Positions 33,882-44,235 of a stretch of 64,000 nt of DNA are shown here, piece after piece. The DNA comes from Leptodontidium sp. MPI-SDFR-AT-0119. Its lineage: Eukaryota > Ascomycota > Leotiomycetes > Helotiales > Leptodontidiaceae. How positions within the stretch are numbered: the first letter of the stretch is position 1; each line of letters starts with the position of its first letter. The DNA lies in contig JAHLEZ010000001.1 in the NCBI GenBank assembly GCA_020726505.1, forward strand, positions 4,154,001 to 4,218,000, given 5' to 3'. Below the pieces are notes generated by a model. That model did not search any database. It had not been told where the DNA came from and saw only the letters and a program-made list of their open reading frames with translations. A program made the translations under genes and the position numbers.

Positions 33882-35293
33882 GGATAATGTGAGTGAGATT
33901 CCCTTACGAGGGGGTGGCTGGCTAGGCGTTGGGGCGAGGGGGGTCGGGTTCTGATGCAGGCGAGGCTTGGACGACCTTGGGTGGGAGACTGTCTACCAAG
34001 TCTCGACGATGCGGAGGGAGATGAGAGGGGCTTGTTCGCTAGAGTTGAGAATTATAGTGTTTCCTTAATGTCAGTCGGCCAGTTCGTTGGGACTTGGTAT
34101 AAGGGGGTGAAAAGGTGTGGTTTTCGCTTAGGGAAAGGGGCATCAAAACAAAGAAATTACTGGCTTGCTCCGATCGCGGGTGCTGTCTTGCAGGCAGTGT
34201 GGATGGGAGGCTAGTTGAGAGGCATGGTCTTGGACACGGTTAGTTTAGTCCTGATCCAAGCAATGGAACCCATGAGCAAATTCAGCATGCCCGAGCAACA
34301 TCGGCCAACGGCTTCCTCACAACCAGAGAGTACACACTCCCGCGGTCGTAAAGCCCCTTGGACAACTTATATATTAACTACAGATATCCCTCACAAAAGC
34401 CACATCGGACATCAGGCTATCTTGATGAGGTTATGAGAATGCTCTGTGAGGGAAAGCCCGCGCCAAGTCTGCTACGCTGTGTGACGTGTTTCCGCTTGTG
34501 GTTTCGTTGCCTTGGATGGCGGTGAGGAGAGGACCGGTTGCAGGGCTGCCGACTGGGAGGAGAGAGGCCGAGGAGTTGCTTGAGGTTGGATAGGCGGAGA
34601 TTGAAGGGACTGTGGGAAACTTGTTGTTGAATGGAGAGAGTCTTCTGTTGGGATCAAATTCTCCTATCAGATTTAGGGATGTGGGTGATAATGGTTGCGT
34701 TCGACAGAGTGGTTTTTTTTCCTTTGCTGTTCTTCGCAATTGTCTCGTCCCAGTCAATGACAATGTTTGCGGTATTTTTATACTTACTCTAAGTGACAAC
34801 TCACTCACTTTCAACTTGTCGGTCAGATTAAATCCACATAGGTTTATGGAGCAACAGGGTAGTGAGGCAGACTTCTAGCTGAGATTCCTCACGAGACGAG
34901 ATTGGACCATTGGCCAATGATACAGATGAGCACAAATCCAATAGCTGATGTGTCAGGCAAAGACTCCGCACTGGTGGATGGCGAAGCTGACCCAATCTCT
35001 GACAAGACAAGACATGATCGGGGTCTCAAACAGAAATCCAGGTAGCAGGCGTCTTGAGATTACGGCTGGTCCGGACAGCTGGGTGTATTGCTTGTGGGTT
35101 GGACAAATGGGGATGCAAGAGGAAGAGGAGGAAGAAGAAGAAGTTAAGCAGCACTTGGAGATCAAGAATTGTCTTTTGGGGAGTTGGATTTCTGGAATTT
35201 ATTCTCTTGCTGCTGAGATAATCGACTTGTTCAAGCTGCGAGTCTCCTCAGCTGGCATTATTCCAACCACACAAGTACATCCGTACACTTTCT
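33882..35293. other. intergenic, no firm gene
   Basis: An open frame on the minus strand at 34431-34814 is Ser/Pro-rich without motifs. A purine tract (gaggaagaggaggaagaagaag) lies at about 35118-35145. Nothing else supported. Confidence 0.4.
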
Positions 35294-36118
35294 CTATTTC
35301 TCTCCACTCACAACACCCACCCCCTCTCTGAACCCCATCGGTATGAGCGCTGCCGCAATCGTCGAGATCCCCCGCTCTGTCGCCAGTAAATTGAACTGCG
35401 CAGCCGCATTCCTCGTATCCGAGATATCAACCCTGATACCCAGACTATTGATGAACTGCCTCGTCCGTGGAGATATCGGTCTCATATCTTTACCCAGCCC
35501 AAGAATCAACAGATCTGTATCTCAGGTCAATAAGATGTCCTAAATAACCTTCAAATTTTCGTAAAGGTGTGGTAGAGTAGCAGACAAAAACTCACCAGGT
35601 TTCGGCCACACCAAACCCAACAATCCCCAAGCTTCATCACCAACCTCCCACTGCCCCTTCTCATTGACCAAACTCAAGGTCTTCCCACTCGGCACAGGCG
35701 ATTCCCACGGCCTCCACGCAAACGCCTCACCCGCAACGAGCAGCACGCCCGTCCCGCCAGTAATTTTCACCCCGCTATCCAGATGGAAACCATCCCATAA
35801 ACAAGCATCTATGCTCGTGCTCGGCGCAGGTGTATTGCCCAGTACATTCAGAGCCGCGAAGTCAGTCTGTGTATTTTCGGAGGAGGCGGGACCTCGATCG
35901 CGGGTTTGCGGTTTAGGGGAGGCGTATTGGGGTGTTGAGAAGGATATGCCGCGGGATAGATGGCGGTTTGGAGGAGGGACGGTATTTGAGCGGATTGCTT
36001 TTGAGGAGCGGTTGAGGTGGGAGATGCAACGGATGGGCTGTTGTTGAGATGGTGGGGAGAGGAGGAAGGTTGATAATTCGCGGATTGTGGGACGGTGAAG
36101 GGCGTGGAGCGGAGGCAT
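35294..36118 (-). CDS. complex I assembly factor, NDUFAF3/DUF498 family
   Basis: Exons in transcript order: 36118-35596 and 35514-35294; 247 residues. I start at the ATG at 36118 (MPPLHALHRPTIRELSTFLL); two codons upstream only TTG is available. The N-terminal ~60 residues are Arg/Ser/Gln-rich with few acids, a mitochondrial presequence. The intron (gtgagt … gagatacag) restores Asp and gives WPKPDLLILGLGKDMRPISP, the conserved core of the Mth938/NDUFAF3 domain, followed by IDISDTRNAAAQFNLLATE-like sequence (VDISDTRNAAAQFNLLATER) and GISTIAAALIPMGF. In animals NDUFAF3 acts with NDUFAF4 in early assembly of NADH dehydrogenase; the same role here is by family. Filamentous fungi possess complex I, unlike budding yeast. 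Confidence 0.92.
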
Positions 36119-36692
36119 TGTCAATTGATGTGGTATTAGCTATTCCGCGTGGTTGGGTGAAGTAGGATAACGAAAGTATGGTTCCTGGCTTGAGCTGTGA
36201 AGCTGCGAAGCTTCCAGGAAGCTCAAAATGCGCTAGTATTGATTATGTAATCCACGTGGAACGCAGCAACAATTACCATTTTCTGAGCTCACTTTGTTAT
36301 TTTTATGGCAACTTGAAAATGATGTATAAAAACAATCTATTAACTCAGAAAAATGAAAAAATTGATACCATCTAGGCAATTCCATGTCGATTGAAAGTGC
36401 TGTGTATTTCTCGTTACATTGCCAAGCGAGCTTCCACCCAGGCAGGCCTTCAAGTTGGAACTACTGAAGTGGAATTACCAGTACTGGAAAATAAACATTC
36501 CGCTGTATATAAAAACTTGGAATCCTTACTGGAGGTGTATCTGCGTTTGCCTGGTGGTTCCATCTGACTGGAAAATCAGCGGAGTAGGAGTCAAGTTCAG
36601 TCAACAGGAAACAACGATCCAGCATATTTTATCAAGAACTCCTTCTCCTATTGCCAATCTAGCTACTTTTGACTTGCGTCTACCTTCTCCTA
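36119..36692. other. intergenic, no gene seen
   Basis: AT-rich upstream region of the NDUFAF3-like gene and 3' region of the dihydroxy-acid dehydratase. Confidence 0.5.
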
Positions 36693-39495
36693 TCAAAATA
36701 GATCTGTCATTGCTCCATGAGAAGCATCGCCTACAAGCTTGGCATACTTTGCCAGAGCTCCACGATTGACCGCGCTCATAGGTGGTTTCCAAGCTTTCCG
36801 ACGATTTGCTATCTCCTCGTCACTCACATCCATACTTAGAGTGTTGGTTTTGGCGGAGATCGTCACGATATCGCCGTCCTGAACCAATGCAATTGGTCCT
36901 CCAACTAATAGAAGATCAATAAAACTCGATATTGGAATCAATTAGAGACTTACCAGCAGCTTCAGGGACGACATGACCCACAATGAAACCATGTGAAGCA
37001 CCCGAATATCTGCCATCGGTTACCAACGCAATGTTTGTCAATCCAGCTCCCATAATGGCGGCGGAAGCTTTCAGTTGCTCGGGCATTCCTGGTCCTCCCT
37101 TGGGGCCCTCGTAGCGAACTATCAAAACCAGGTTTTCGCCGTGGGGAATCTCTCCCTTGTTGAGGGCCGAGTTGAGTTCATGCTCTTTGTTAAAGACCTC
37201 AAAATCCGTTAGGAGATGTAATTATTTTGAAAGAGTCCTTCGCTTACCTTCGCTTTTCCAGTAAACACAAGCCCTTCTTTCCCAGTAATCTTGGCGACTG
37301 CTCCTCCTGGAGATAAGTTGCCCCGGAGGATCTGCAAATGCCCTGTTGCTTTGATAGGGTTCGACAATGGACGGATGATGACCTGATCCTGTGGCAAAGA
37401 GGGAAAGGGCTCGATGTTCTCCCTCAAAGTCTTTCCTGTGACGGTAGGAATATCTCCATTCATGAGTCCAGCCGCTACGAGAAGTTTCAGAACTGATGGG
37501 GTACCGCCGATGTTGTAAAGATCTTCCATGAAGTACTTGCCACTCGGAGCAAGGTCAGCTATGAATGGAATTCGGTCACTGACACGTTGCACATCATCGA
37601 GGGAGAGCGGGACTTCAGCCGTTCCGGCCATGGCAAGGAAATGGAGAACGCCATTTGTCGAGCCACTTGAAAAGGTTAGCTGCATACATCGATCCTCGGA
37701 TTCAAACTCACCCCAGAGCCATTGTCATAACAAGAGCATTCTCAAAGGACTCCTTGGTCATCAAGTCCCTAGCTTTAATGTTCTTCTCCATGCAAACCTT
37801 GATAGCTTCCGCAGCTTTTGTACATTCTCGCATCTTGGCTGGGGACTCGGCTGGATTGGAGGATGATCCTGGCAGACAGAGGCCCATGGCTTCAATCGCT
37901 GTAGACATTGTATTGGCAGTGTACATCCCTCCACAAGCACCTACTCCTGGGCAGCTATGCTCCTCAAGATCTTGCATCACATCGCTTGGGGTTCGGCCTG
38001 GTTGTCCAGCACCTTCGGCGGCATGGAGTTTTCCGTACGCAAAAGCACCAGAGGCTTCGTAGCATGTACTGATGTTGACGTCCTTGTTTAGGAGCTTGGA
38101 GAATCCCTTCTTGATAGTTCCGCCGTATATCATGATGAAAGGTCTCAATTAATGTCAGCAGAGTGAGCATTGGTAGGGCCCCTTTGATCGTGGCCCACAA
38201 TGTTGAGCTAATGAAAGACATGAACATACCTGTTAAATCTTGCAGCCGCCATAATAACACCAGGCACTGGGATCGATTAGTTTTGAACTCGCTCTGATTT
38301 TTGGAGAGCGTCGGGAAGCATATCGGTCGTAATACAACTGTGAACGGCGAGAACAATCACTCGGGTAAAGTACTAGAGAGTAAACACTTCAATACTTACT
38401 GTTTTTATCACATCCGGGAATCGAAATGTTCTGTCAAGAAATGGTAGTCAGTAAAACTTTCTCTTTTGCCAACCCCTACAGGTTCTTGAATCCCTCTCGG
38501 ATTTTACCACGCCTTGGAACTCGAGTGTTCGGTACGTGATATCTGCCAGGTCAACACCCAGTATTTAAGACATAGTGAACCAAGCAGGAGCAAGCAATGG
38601 CTCCTGAAATTCGACTTTTTTTAATTTTAAATCTCGATTGTAACAAGCTACTCGCATCTGAAAATCGGGCACTTACGGCGTCATGATGCTGCGCACAGGT
38701 TACTGTTTCAATGCTGTCGGCAATGATCTCTCGACTCTGAAGGGAGAATCTCATTCCTTGTTGACTTGTCAGTATCACATCGGACTTTTATTTGTCCGGT
38801 TTACTTACCCTCCCCTCCCATAGTTATTGCGTCAGATACCCTGCGAGCGGTCGAGTTAGCAATTGCCACATCAAGCTTGTCTTGAAAAGAAGATGAGACA
38901 GGTTCCTAAAAATTTTGAGGCAATCCAAAAGGGAAGTTCTGGGCTCCCCCAACACCTACCCTTGTATAAATTTTAGCTAAATGAGGCTCAATACGGGGGG
39001 TACTGCATGCTAACCAATGGTATTGAATTGCCAGCCGAGCATGCCTTGCTTGTGGACCGCATCCTTCACAATCTTTCCGAGGTCGTGCAAGTGAGTACTG
39101 TAGCACAGATGAGCACCGTACTACACTCTTATCTTCGGAATACTTACTTGCATGGGTTTCCTTCCCACCAGACGGTCGCAATGCTGGAATGATTAACAAC
39201 TATCATCCAGTACGTGTAGTGACTTCAAACTCACCCAACTTGAGGCGCCGATTTCATCATCTCTCGATTTGGAACGCCAGCGGCGTAAAGCATAGCCTGG
39301 GCTCCAGGAAAGTCATGTTCTAGACATGTTAGCAGTAAATCTGCAAACTGGAAAGGACCCTGTTCTCTTACCTCTCGTGACAGTATGAGACCACCGATTC
39401 AAAGCCTGCTGCCCATTGATGACCGTGCCGGGTTCCAAAGACGGAAAGGCAATGTACCGTGGCTTCTCCGGTACATGTCCATTGCTTTGGTCCAT
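36693..39495 (-). CDS. dihydroxy-acid dehydratase (Ilv3 family), possible one-base defect
   Basis: Converts 2,3-dihydroxy-acids to 2-keto-acids in valine/isoleucine/leucine synthesis using a Fe-S cluster. Exons in transcript order: 39495-39372, 39319-39235, 39183-39148, 39097-39015, 38840-38809, 38756-38677, 38430-38400, 38266-38230, 38143-37712, 37665-37248, 37197-36954, 36904-36693. Family marks: [11 protein letters not shown] (Cys ligand), [13 protein letters not shown] across exons 7-8 (ligand and signature 1), [17 protein letters not shown], and [17 protein letters not shown] (signature 2). The N-terminus [20 protein letters not shown] does not look like a mitochondrial presequence, so this may be a paralogue of the main enzyme. 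The join of exons 4 and 5 should give IGVSDAIT, but after the acceptor only one G precedes GTATCT where two bases are needed: the summed length is one base short (1814). See the finding. Confidence 0.88.
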
Positions 39496-41308
39496 GATGA
39501 AGCTTTTATTTGTGGTAAGTGGGGTGTAGGTAAATCCGGGGTAATGGGGAATATGAGTGGAGCTAGAAAGTCAGAATCCTTTACTAACAGGAACGACTTG
39601 CCGTTGACAAGAGTTTGGAGAGTGGATTGACCAAATATGAAGGAAGGAAGATTGAAACTTAAGGAAAAAGGACAGCAACCAGGTCTGTTGTCGTCTACTT
39701 AGTGGTCCCAAATCCGAAGCTTCGACTGGTGCTGCCGCTGCCCCACATAAAAGCTCTTTCCCGATGGGAATTGAGGGACATGTGCCAACTGTGTCTCGTC
39801 AAACTTTCACCAGTGCCAATGACAAGTTGAAGTCTCCCGATAATGACTCCGCCATCGGCGATATCAAGATATCAGAAGTGATGCCATTGGGACTTTAGCA
39901 CCTGCATCAGGGCTGCAGGGACAGCAAGGTAGCCGACACGATACAAGGAGGCACAGATAGAGAAGTAAAAAGGTTGTTTGCAGAAACAGGGATCTCGAGG
40001 TAAGACGGCCTCGGCCATTCGGAGAAATTGATAAGGTTTAGGATGGGGAAAGAAAGCCTTTGACTTCTCTGTCACCGTCCTTGAGGTGACTTTCTGTGCC
40101 TGGACGCAGTCACACAGTCCATAGAGCTGCTCAAAGAAGAATACCTACCAATTGCCTGACATCACTCATCGAAAATATCAGCGACTTCATTGGCTGGCCT
40201 CAAGACCCACAATGTACTCTCACTCCAGTGTCTCGTGAGATTCTGTCGGCATATAAAGGTCCCTTTCAAAAGGCGGCGGCACTCATTGGCATGTGTGGTC
40301 AGAACCGTAACCTTCTAAAGATACACCGCAAATCAATAATTTTGTTGACTTTCGCTTACAATTCCAATGGTTTCCCCTTTAAGAATTAGCGAGGTGGTAT
40401 TATCAACTTCGGGGCTGTGTTTACTCATCGCGCCCTTCTCCAACTTCTGGGGAAGACCAGTGCGGGCCACCACGGCTGCATCCGACTCAAACATCCGCCG
40501 AGGCACGAATTCCTGCCGTACCTAGGCAGAAAATAGTAAGTGAGGCTGACCTTCTTGCCTGATGAGACGATAAATCATTCAGCAGTAGGTCCTTAATTTT
40601 ATGTAGGTAGCGGTCTGGCATTTCTCCCTGTCTCTCCTGTCTGAAATCAGCCTGTGTCCACGTTGCTGCCCAAGAGCGAGTGCAGTACCTGGATCGCCAA
40701 TAGCCGGGCCAGAATGACGCACATGTATCCCAGGTTACTCCAGAGCCTGTTCACCACCAACCGCCCTCTCCCACGACGCTCAAAACGGACGACCAGGCAT
40801 ATTCTCCGGCGCGGCCACGTTTGTTTCAAATGATATGCGGGTATTCTAGGTCCAACGAAGTCAAGACGTTGACGGGAGCGCAGGAAGCCTTCCGGCAAGG
40901 GAACCGTTACAGCATCGATCGCATCGCATTGTTGACCAAAAGCAAAAACGCGTCCGGGCTTTTTTGAATTCCTTGGTCTGGGTTGAATATGAAAGATGGC
41001 TCCTTTGCTGGCTCTGCTGTCATCATGTCTATTCCCTCTGTACTTCCTTGAGGTGACTGCGCAGCCCTTGGACTCGATATCAAAAGGTCTGCGATTGCAG
41101 GCCATATCCTCCAGCTTCCAGACACTGTATCCGCAGATTTCCCAGGGGACATTTAGCTTATGGGAGATGGCCCAGATCCTCTCTCTATGCTCTGTGCTAC
41201 CTGGACTATGGTGGGCGCGGAGGATCCGGAAGGAAAGCACATCTACTTCGAGCTCTGCCATATCCCCGCAGAACGACGAAAAGGCAGGGCAGACTTCGGA
41301 CGAGGCCA
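39496..41308. promoter_or_regulatory. divergent intergenic region
   Basis: Upstream DNA of the dehydratase (minus) and the hydrolase-phosphatase (plus). Open frames at 40996-41481 (plus) and 40647-41315 (minus) overlap each other; the plus one overlaps the start of the hydrolase gene in another frame. I cannot join either to a conserved exon. Confidence 0.4.
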
Positions 41309-43180
41309 ATGGCAAGTTATACGCGACCCAATTTCAAGGAAGACTTATTGACGATACCAGATGCTGGTTCTACCGACCCCGGGCTTTTGAAGAAGCATTC
41401 CGAAATCAAATCATACACGACAAGCCGCTATACATATCCAAAGCTACGAGTCTTCTTCCGCAGACACCCTCAAGCCGATAAGCTCCCCGTTGATCCTTCG
41501 CCTCTTCCCCTCCTCGTTTGCATCCATGGACTGGGCGGCTCGGTCGCCCAATTTCATCCATTGCTCACAAGCTTGGTGAACCTGGCATCTTGTCTCGCAA
41601 TAGACCTTCCTGGTTGTGGCCTTTCCGGATTTCAACCCAAATCATGGGATGCATACACAACAGAGGCATTAGCCGAACTACTCGAAGTTATAATTGAGGA
41701 TTATCGCCAGACAAGTGCTGGGCAAGGTGTTGTTCTGATTGGCCATAGTATGGGGTGCTCTCTAGCTGCATCGATAGCAACGAGAGCTTCGGGCCACTCA
41801 ACGAGTCTCTCGGATCATACAGTGGGACTCGTCGCAATTTGTCCGAAGGCAGATCCTCCTACAGCAGACCAAGTTGCCGTATTCAGAAAGCTCCTGTGGG
41901 TCCCTGGTCCAGTATTCAACTTGTGGAGGCAATGGGACCGACGAGGAGGAACAGAGAGTGCCAGTGTTCATCGGTTCGTTGGAGCAGATGCCGATGAGGA
42001 GACGAAGAAGCTGCAATACCGTTTTAATGACCAGAGCAGAACAGCCGTCTGGAGACGCATGGCTAGTGGGTCTTTACCCATATATGAACATGGCATTGCA
42101 AAGGGAGGACTTCCTGGAAGGACTACGTGGGCTGGATTAGAAGTGCCGGTCTTTCTCGTCGCTGGAGAGATGGACAATATTACAAAGCCTGGCGAAATCG
42201 AGAAGATCGCGTTATTTATGGGGAAGTCCCATCCCGTCCAGATTGAAATTGACGAAGAGAGTAAGCCTATTTCCGACTCCGCTACTCCTGTCGCTACCTT
42301 GACGGGCCAAAAAGATGCGTCGTCGAGGCAGATTGACTCGATGGGAGAAGACGATTTTGTTCAGGTCAATTCGGAACCACTCGATGATGCACATGAAGAT
42401 CCATCAACCCCAACGGAGGGACTATCGATCGTTCCTCCTCAGTCATCGAAGCCGAAGAAGGTTCTCAAGACTACAATACTTCCAGCACCCGCATCACACG
42501 CTTTACTGTATCAGCCAGCAACAGTGAGGATCTTGGCAGGTCTGATATCGGACTTCCTCTACAGCCAAGTCTCGCCTCGTTTGTCGCTTGGATGGCAGCT
42601 GCAGTTTCTTTCCACGTCTGGGAAATGGGACGTGAAGAATTTGGAGAAGTGGAAAAAGGTAGCCCCTGTCTCCGAGCCAATTGCGGGTATATTTCGTGCA
42701 ATGAAGACTCTACGAGAAGTCGACGAGACCCACTGCCCCGAAGTTTTTGTCAAAGACTGGGGATCTCAGATCAAGGACATCGTCGATATTTCTCACGAGA
42801 GTCCTGTGTATGATCCTCGAGGTCTAGAAAAGGGTGGTGTACATTACCACAAGTTCCCAACGGTATCAAAGATTCCACCGACCGACGATGAGGTCACGGC
42901 ATTCATTGCCGTGATCGACCGTCTAGTTGAAGAACAAAAGATTAGAGCGGAGAGAGAGAGCTGGAAAGAAGACTGGTATATCGGAGTCCACTGCCATTAC
43001 GGTTTCAACCGTACGGGATATTTCATCGTCTGTTACCTTGTAGAGAGACTTGGGTATGATGTCCAAGTGGCCATTGACGAATTCGCTCGCAGGCGCCCCA
43101 AAGGCATCAAGCATGTTCACTTCAGAGATCGTCTCTTTCTGAAGTTCTGCAAGGGCCTCAAAAGAGCTCCCACACTGTGA
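41309..43180 (+). CDS. alpha/beta-hydrolase fused to a dual-specificity-type phosphatase
   Basis: Single exon, 623 residues. Residues ~60-430 are an alpha/beta-hydrolase: LLVCIHGLGGSVAQFHPLL (oxyanion strand), VVLIGHSMGCSLAA with nucleophile Ser147, VFLVAGEMDNITKP carrying the acid, and a late His in LPAPASHALLYQP. An acidic, probably disordered insertion (roughly residues 315-390: EDDFVQVNSEPLDDAHEDPS) splits the last two. Residues ~430-620 form a cysteine phosphatase: PVYDPRGLEKGGVHYHKFPT, then WYIGVHCHYGFNRTGYFIVC with the CX5R loop (Cys562), and DEFARRRPKGIKH. HCxxGxNRTG is typical of mRNA-capping RNA 5'-triphosphatases and the PIR1 group rather than classic MAP-kinase phosphatases. I know similar fused proteins only as uncharacterised fungal entries. 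Start choice is uncertain; an upstream exon is possible. Confidence 0.88.
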   Translation: MASYTRPNFKEDLLTIPDAGSTDPGLLKKHSEIKSYTTSRYTYPKLRVFFRRHPQADKLPVDPSPLPLLVCIHGLGGSVAQFHPLLTSLVNLASCLAIDLPGCGLSGFQPKSWDAYTTEALAELLEVIIEDYRQTSAGQGVVLIGHSMGCSLAASIATRASGHSTSLSDHTVGLVAICPKADPPTADQVAVFRKLLWVPGPVFNLWRQWDRRGGTESASVHRFVGADADEETKKLQYRFNDQSRTAVWRRMASGSLPIYEHGIAKGGLPGRTTWAGLEVPVFLVAGEMDNITKPGEIEKIALFMGKSHPVQIEIDEESKPISDSATPVATLTGQKDASSRQIDSMGEDDFVQVNSEPLDDAHEDPSTPTEGLSIVPPQSSKPKKVLKTTILPAPASHALLYQPATVRILAGLISDFLYSQVSPRLSLGWQLQFLSTSGKWDVKNLEKWKKVAPVSEPIAGIFRAMKTLREVDETHCPEVFVKDWGSQIKDIVDISHESPVYDPRGLEKGGVHYHKFPTVSKIPPTDDEVTAFIAVIDRLVEEQKIRAERESWKEDWYIGVHCHYGFNRTGYFIVCYLVERLGYDVQVAIDEFARRRPKGIKHVHFRDRLFLKFCKGLKRAPTL

Positions 43181-44235
43181 AGAGGAGCCATGTAAAATAG
43201 GTGTTTCGAGGAAGGCGCAATTTTGGGTTATAGATTTGGAGGGTCTTCTTCTACTTCTTTGCCGGCCCGATGCCTTGGCTTAGATCGTAATTCATTTTTG
43301 GGGACATTTCCTAGGGGTGTTCACTTGGGGTAAAGGCTGCTGGAGACTTAGGCAATTGGATTTAGGAACACGGCAATTCTACTAGAGTAACTCGTTATCG
43401 GACTAGATTGCTCGATAAATACAGGATTGAGACGAGTATGGACTTTTGGATATTCCATTCAATTACGACACTTTCTGAGCAAAACTCGGTTGCTGCGGTT
43501 CACTTATAGACCAATGTCCCAACTGGATACAGGACATTTAGAACTCTGCCACACACTGGGCACCGAAAATGCTATCCACTTTGGTTCAAGTGGAGAGGCA
43601 ATTTGGGACATACTCCGGCATCTCTCCGCCATTTTCAAACCCCCGTACTCTTTGAAAGTTTCTCCCTTCAACAAAAATGGACAGGCACCCTGGCTTGCGA
43701 TCTATTAAAGTTTCGCTTCCTCTAAATATATTTTCTCAGCCCTAAAACTTAATCACATCTGATGCTCTTCATTTCTTCTGCGCCCATCTCAAGTTCAGCA
43801 GAATACTAGAATACTGGAATCCCATAATTCGACTCCTATCTAAATGCAATCAAAAAGTTAGCGTCAGGTTGCCGTCAAGTTGCATAAAGTTAAAGGCCGC
43901 TAGCCCCTGCACCCGATATGCACGAACGCTGTAATCTCATTCGCCGGAGCTAATCCCCAGAGTAAGCGGCATACAGCTAGTGGAGCTGTGTCTGGACCTA
44001 GCATCCTAGTGCCCAGCACAGCAGCGTCACTGCACGAAACTCTGTTGACGGATCTTTCTTTCTTTTTTTCATCATTTTGTACAGTTACATCGTCGAAGGC
44101 CTGGTATCTTCACGCCGCTGAGACGAGAATGATTGTGGCTGGATACTTTCAGGACGTGTGAAGTCTGACATTTCTTTCTCCTCGCATCTTCTCCAGCCCG
44201 ACTTCTTGATACGAGCGTACCCGTGTCCCGTTAAC
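43181..44235. other. intergenic, no gene seen
   Basis: 3' region of the fusion gene, then upstream DNA of the membrane protein gene. T-runs at about 44060-44080. Confidence 0.5.

Noticed and set aside
40647..41315. 222-codon open frame on the minus strand and a 161-codon plus-strand frame (40996-41481)
   Set aside because: They overlap each other and the start of the hydrolase-phosphatase in other frames. Neither has family features, and no intron joins the plus one in phase to the conserved protein convincingly.
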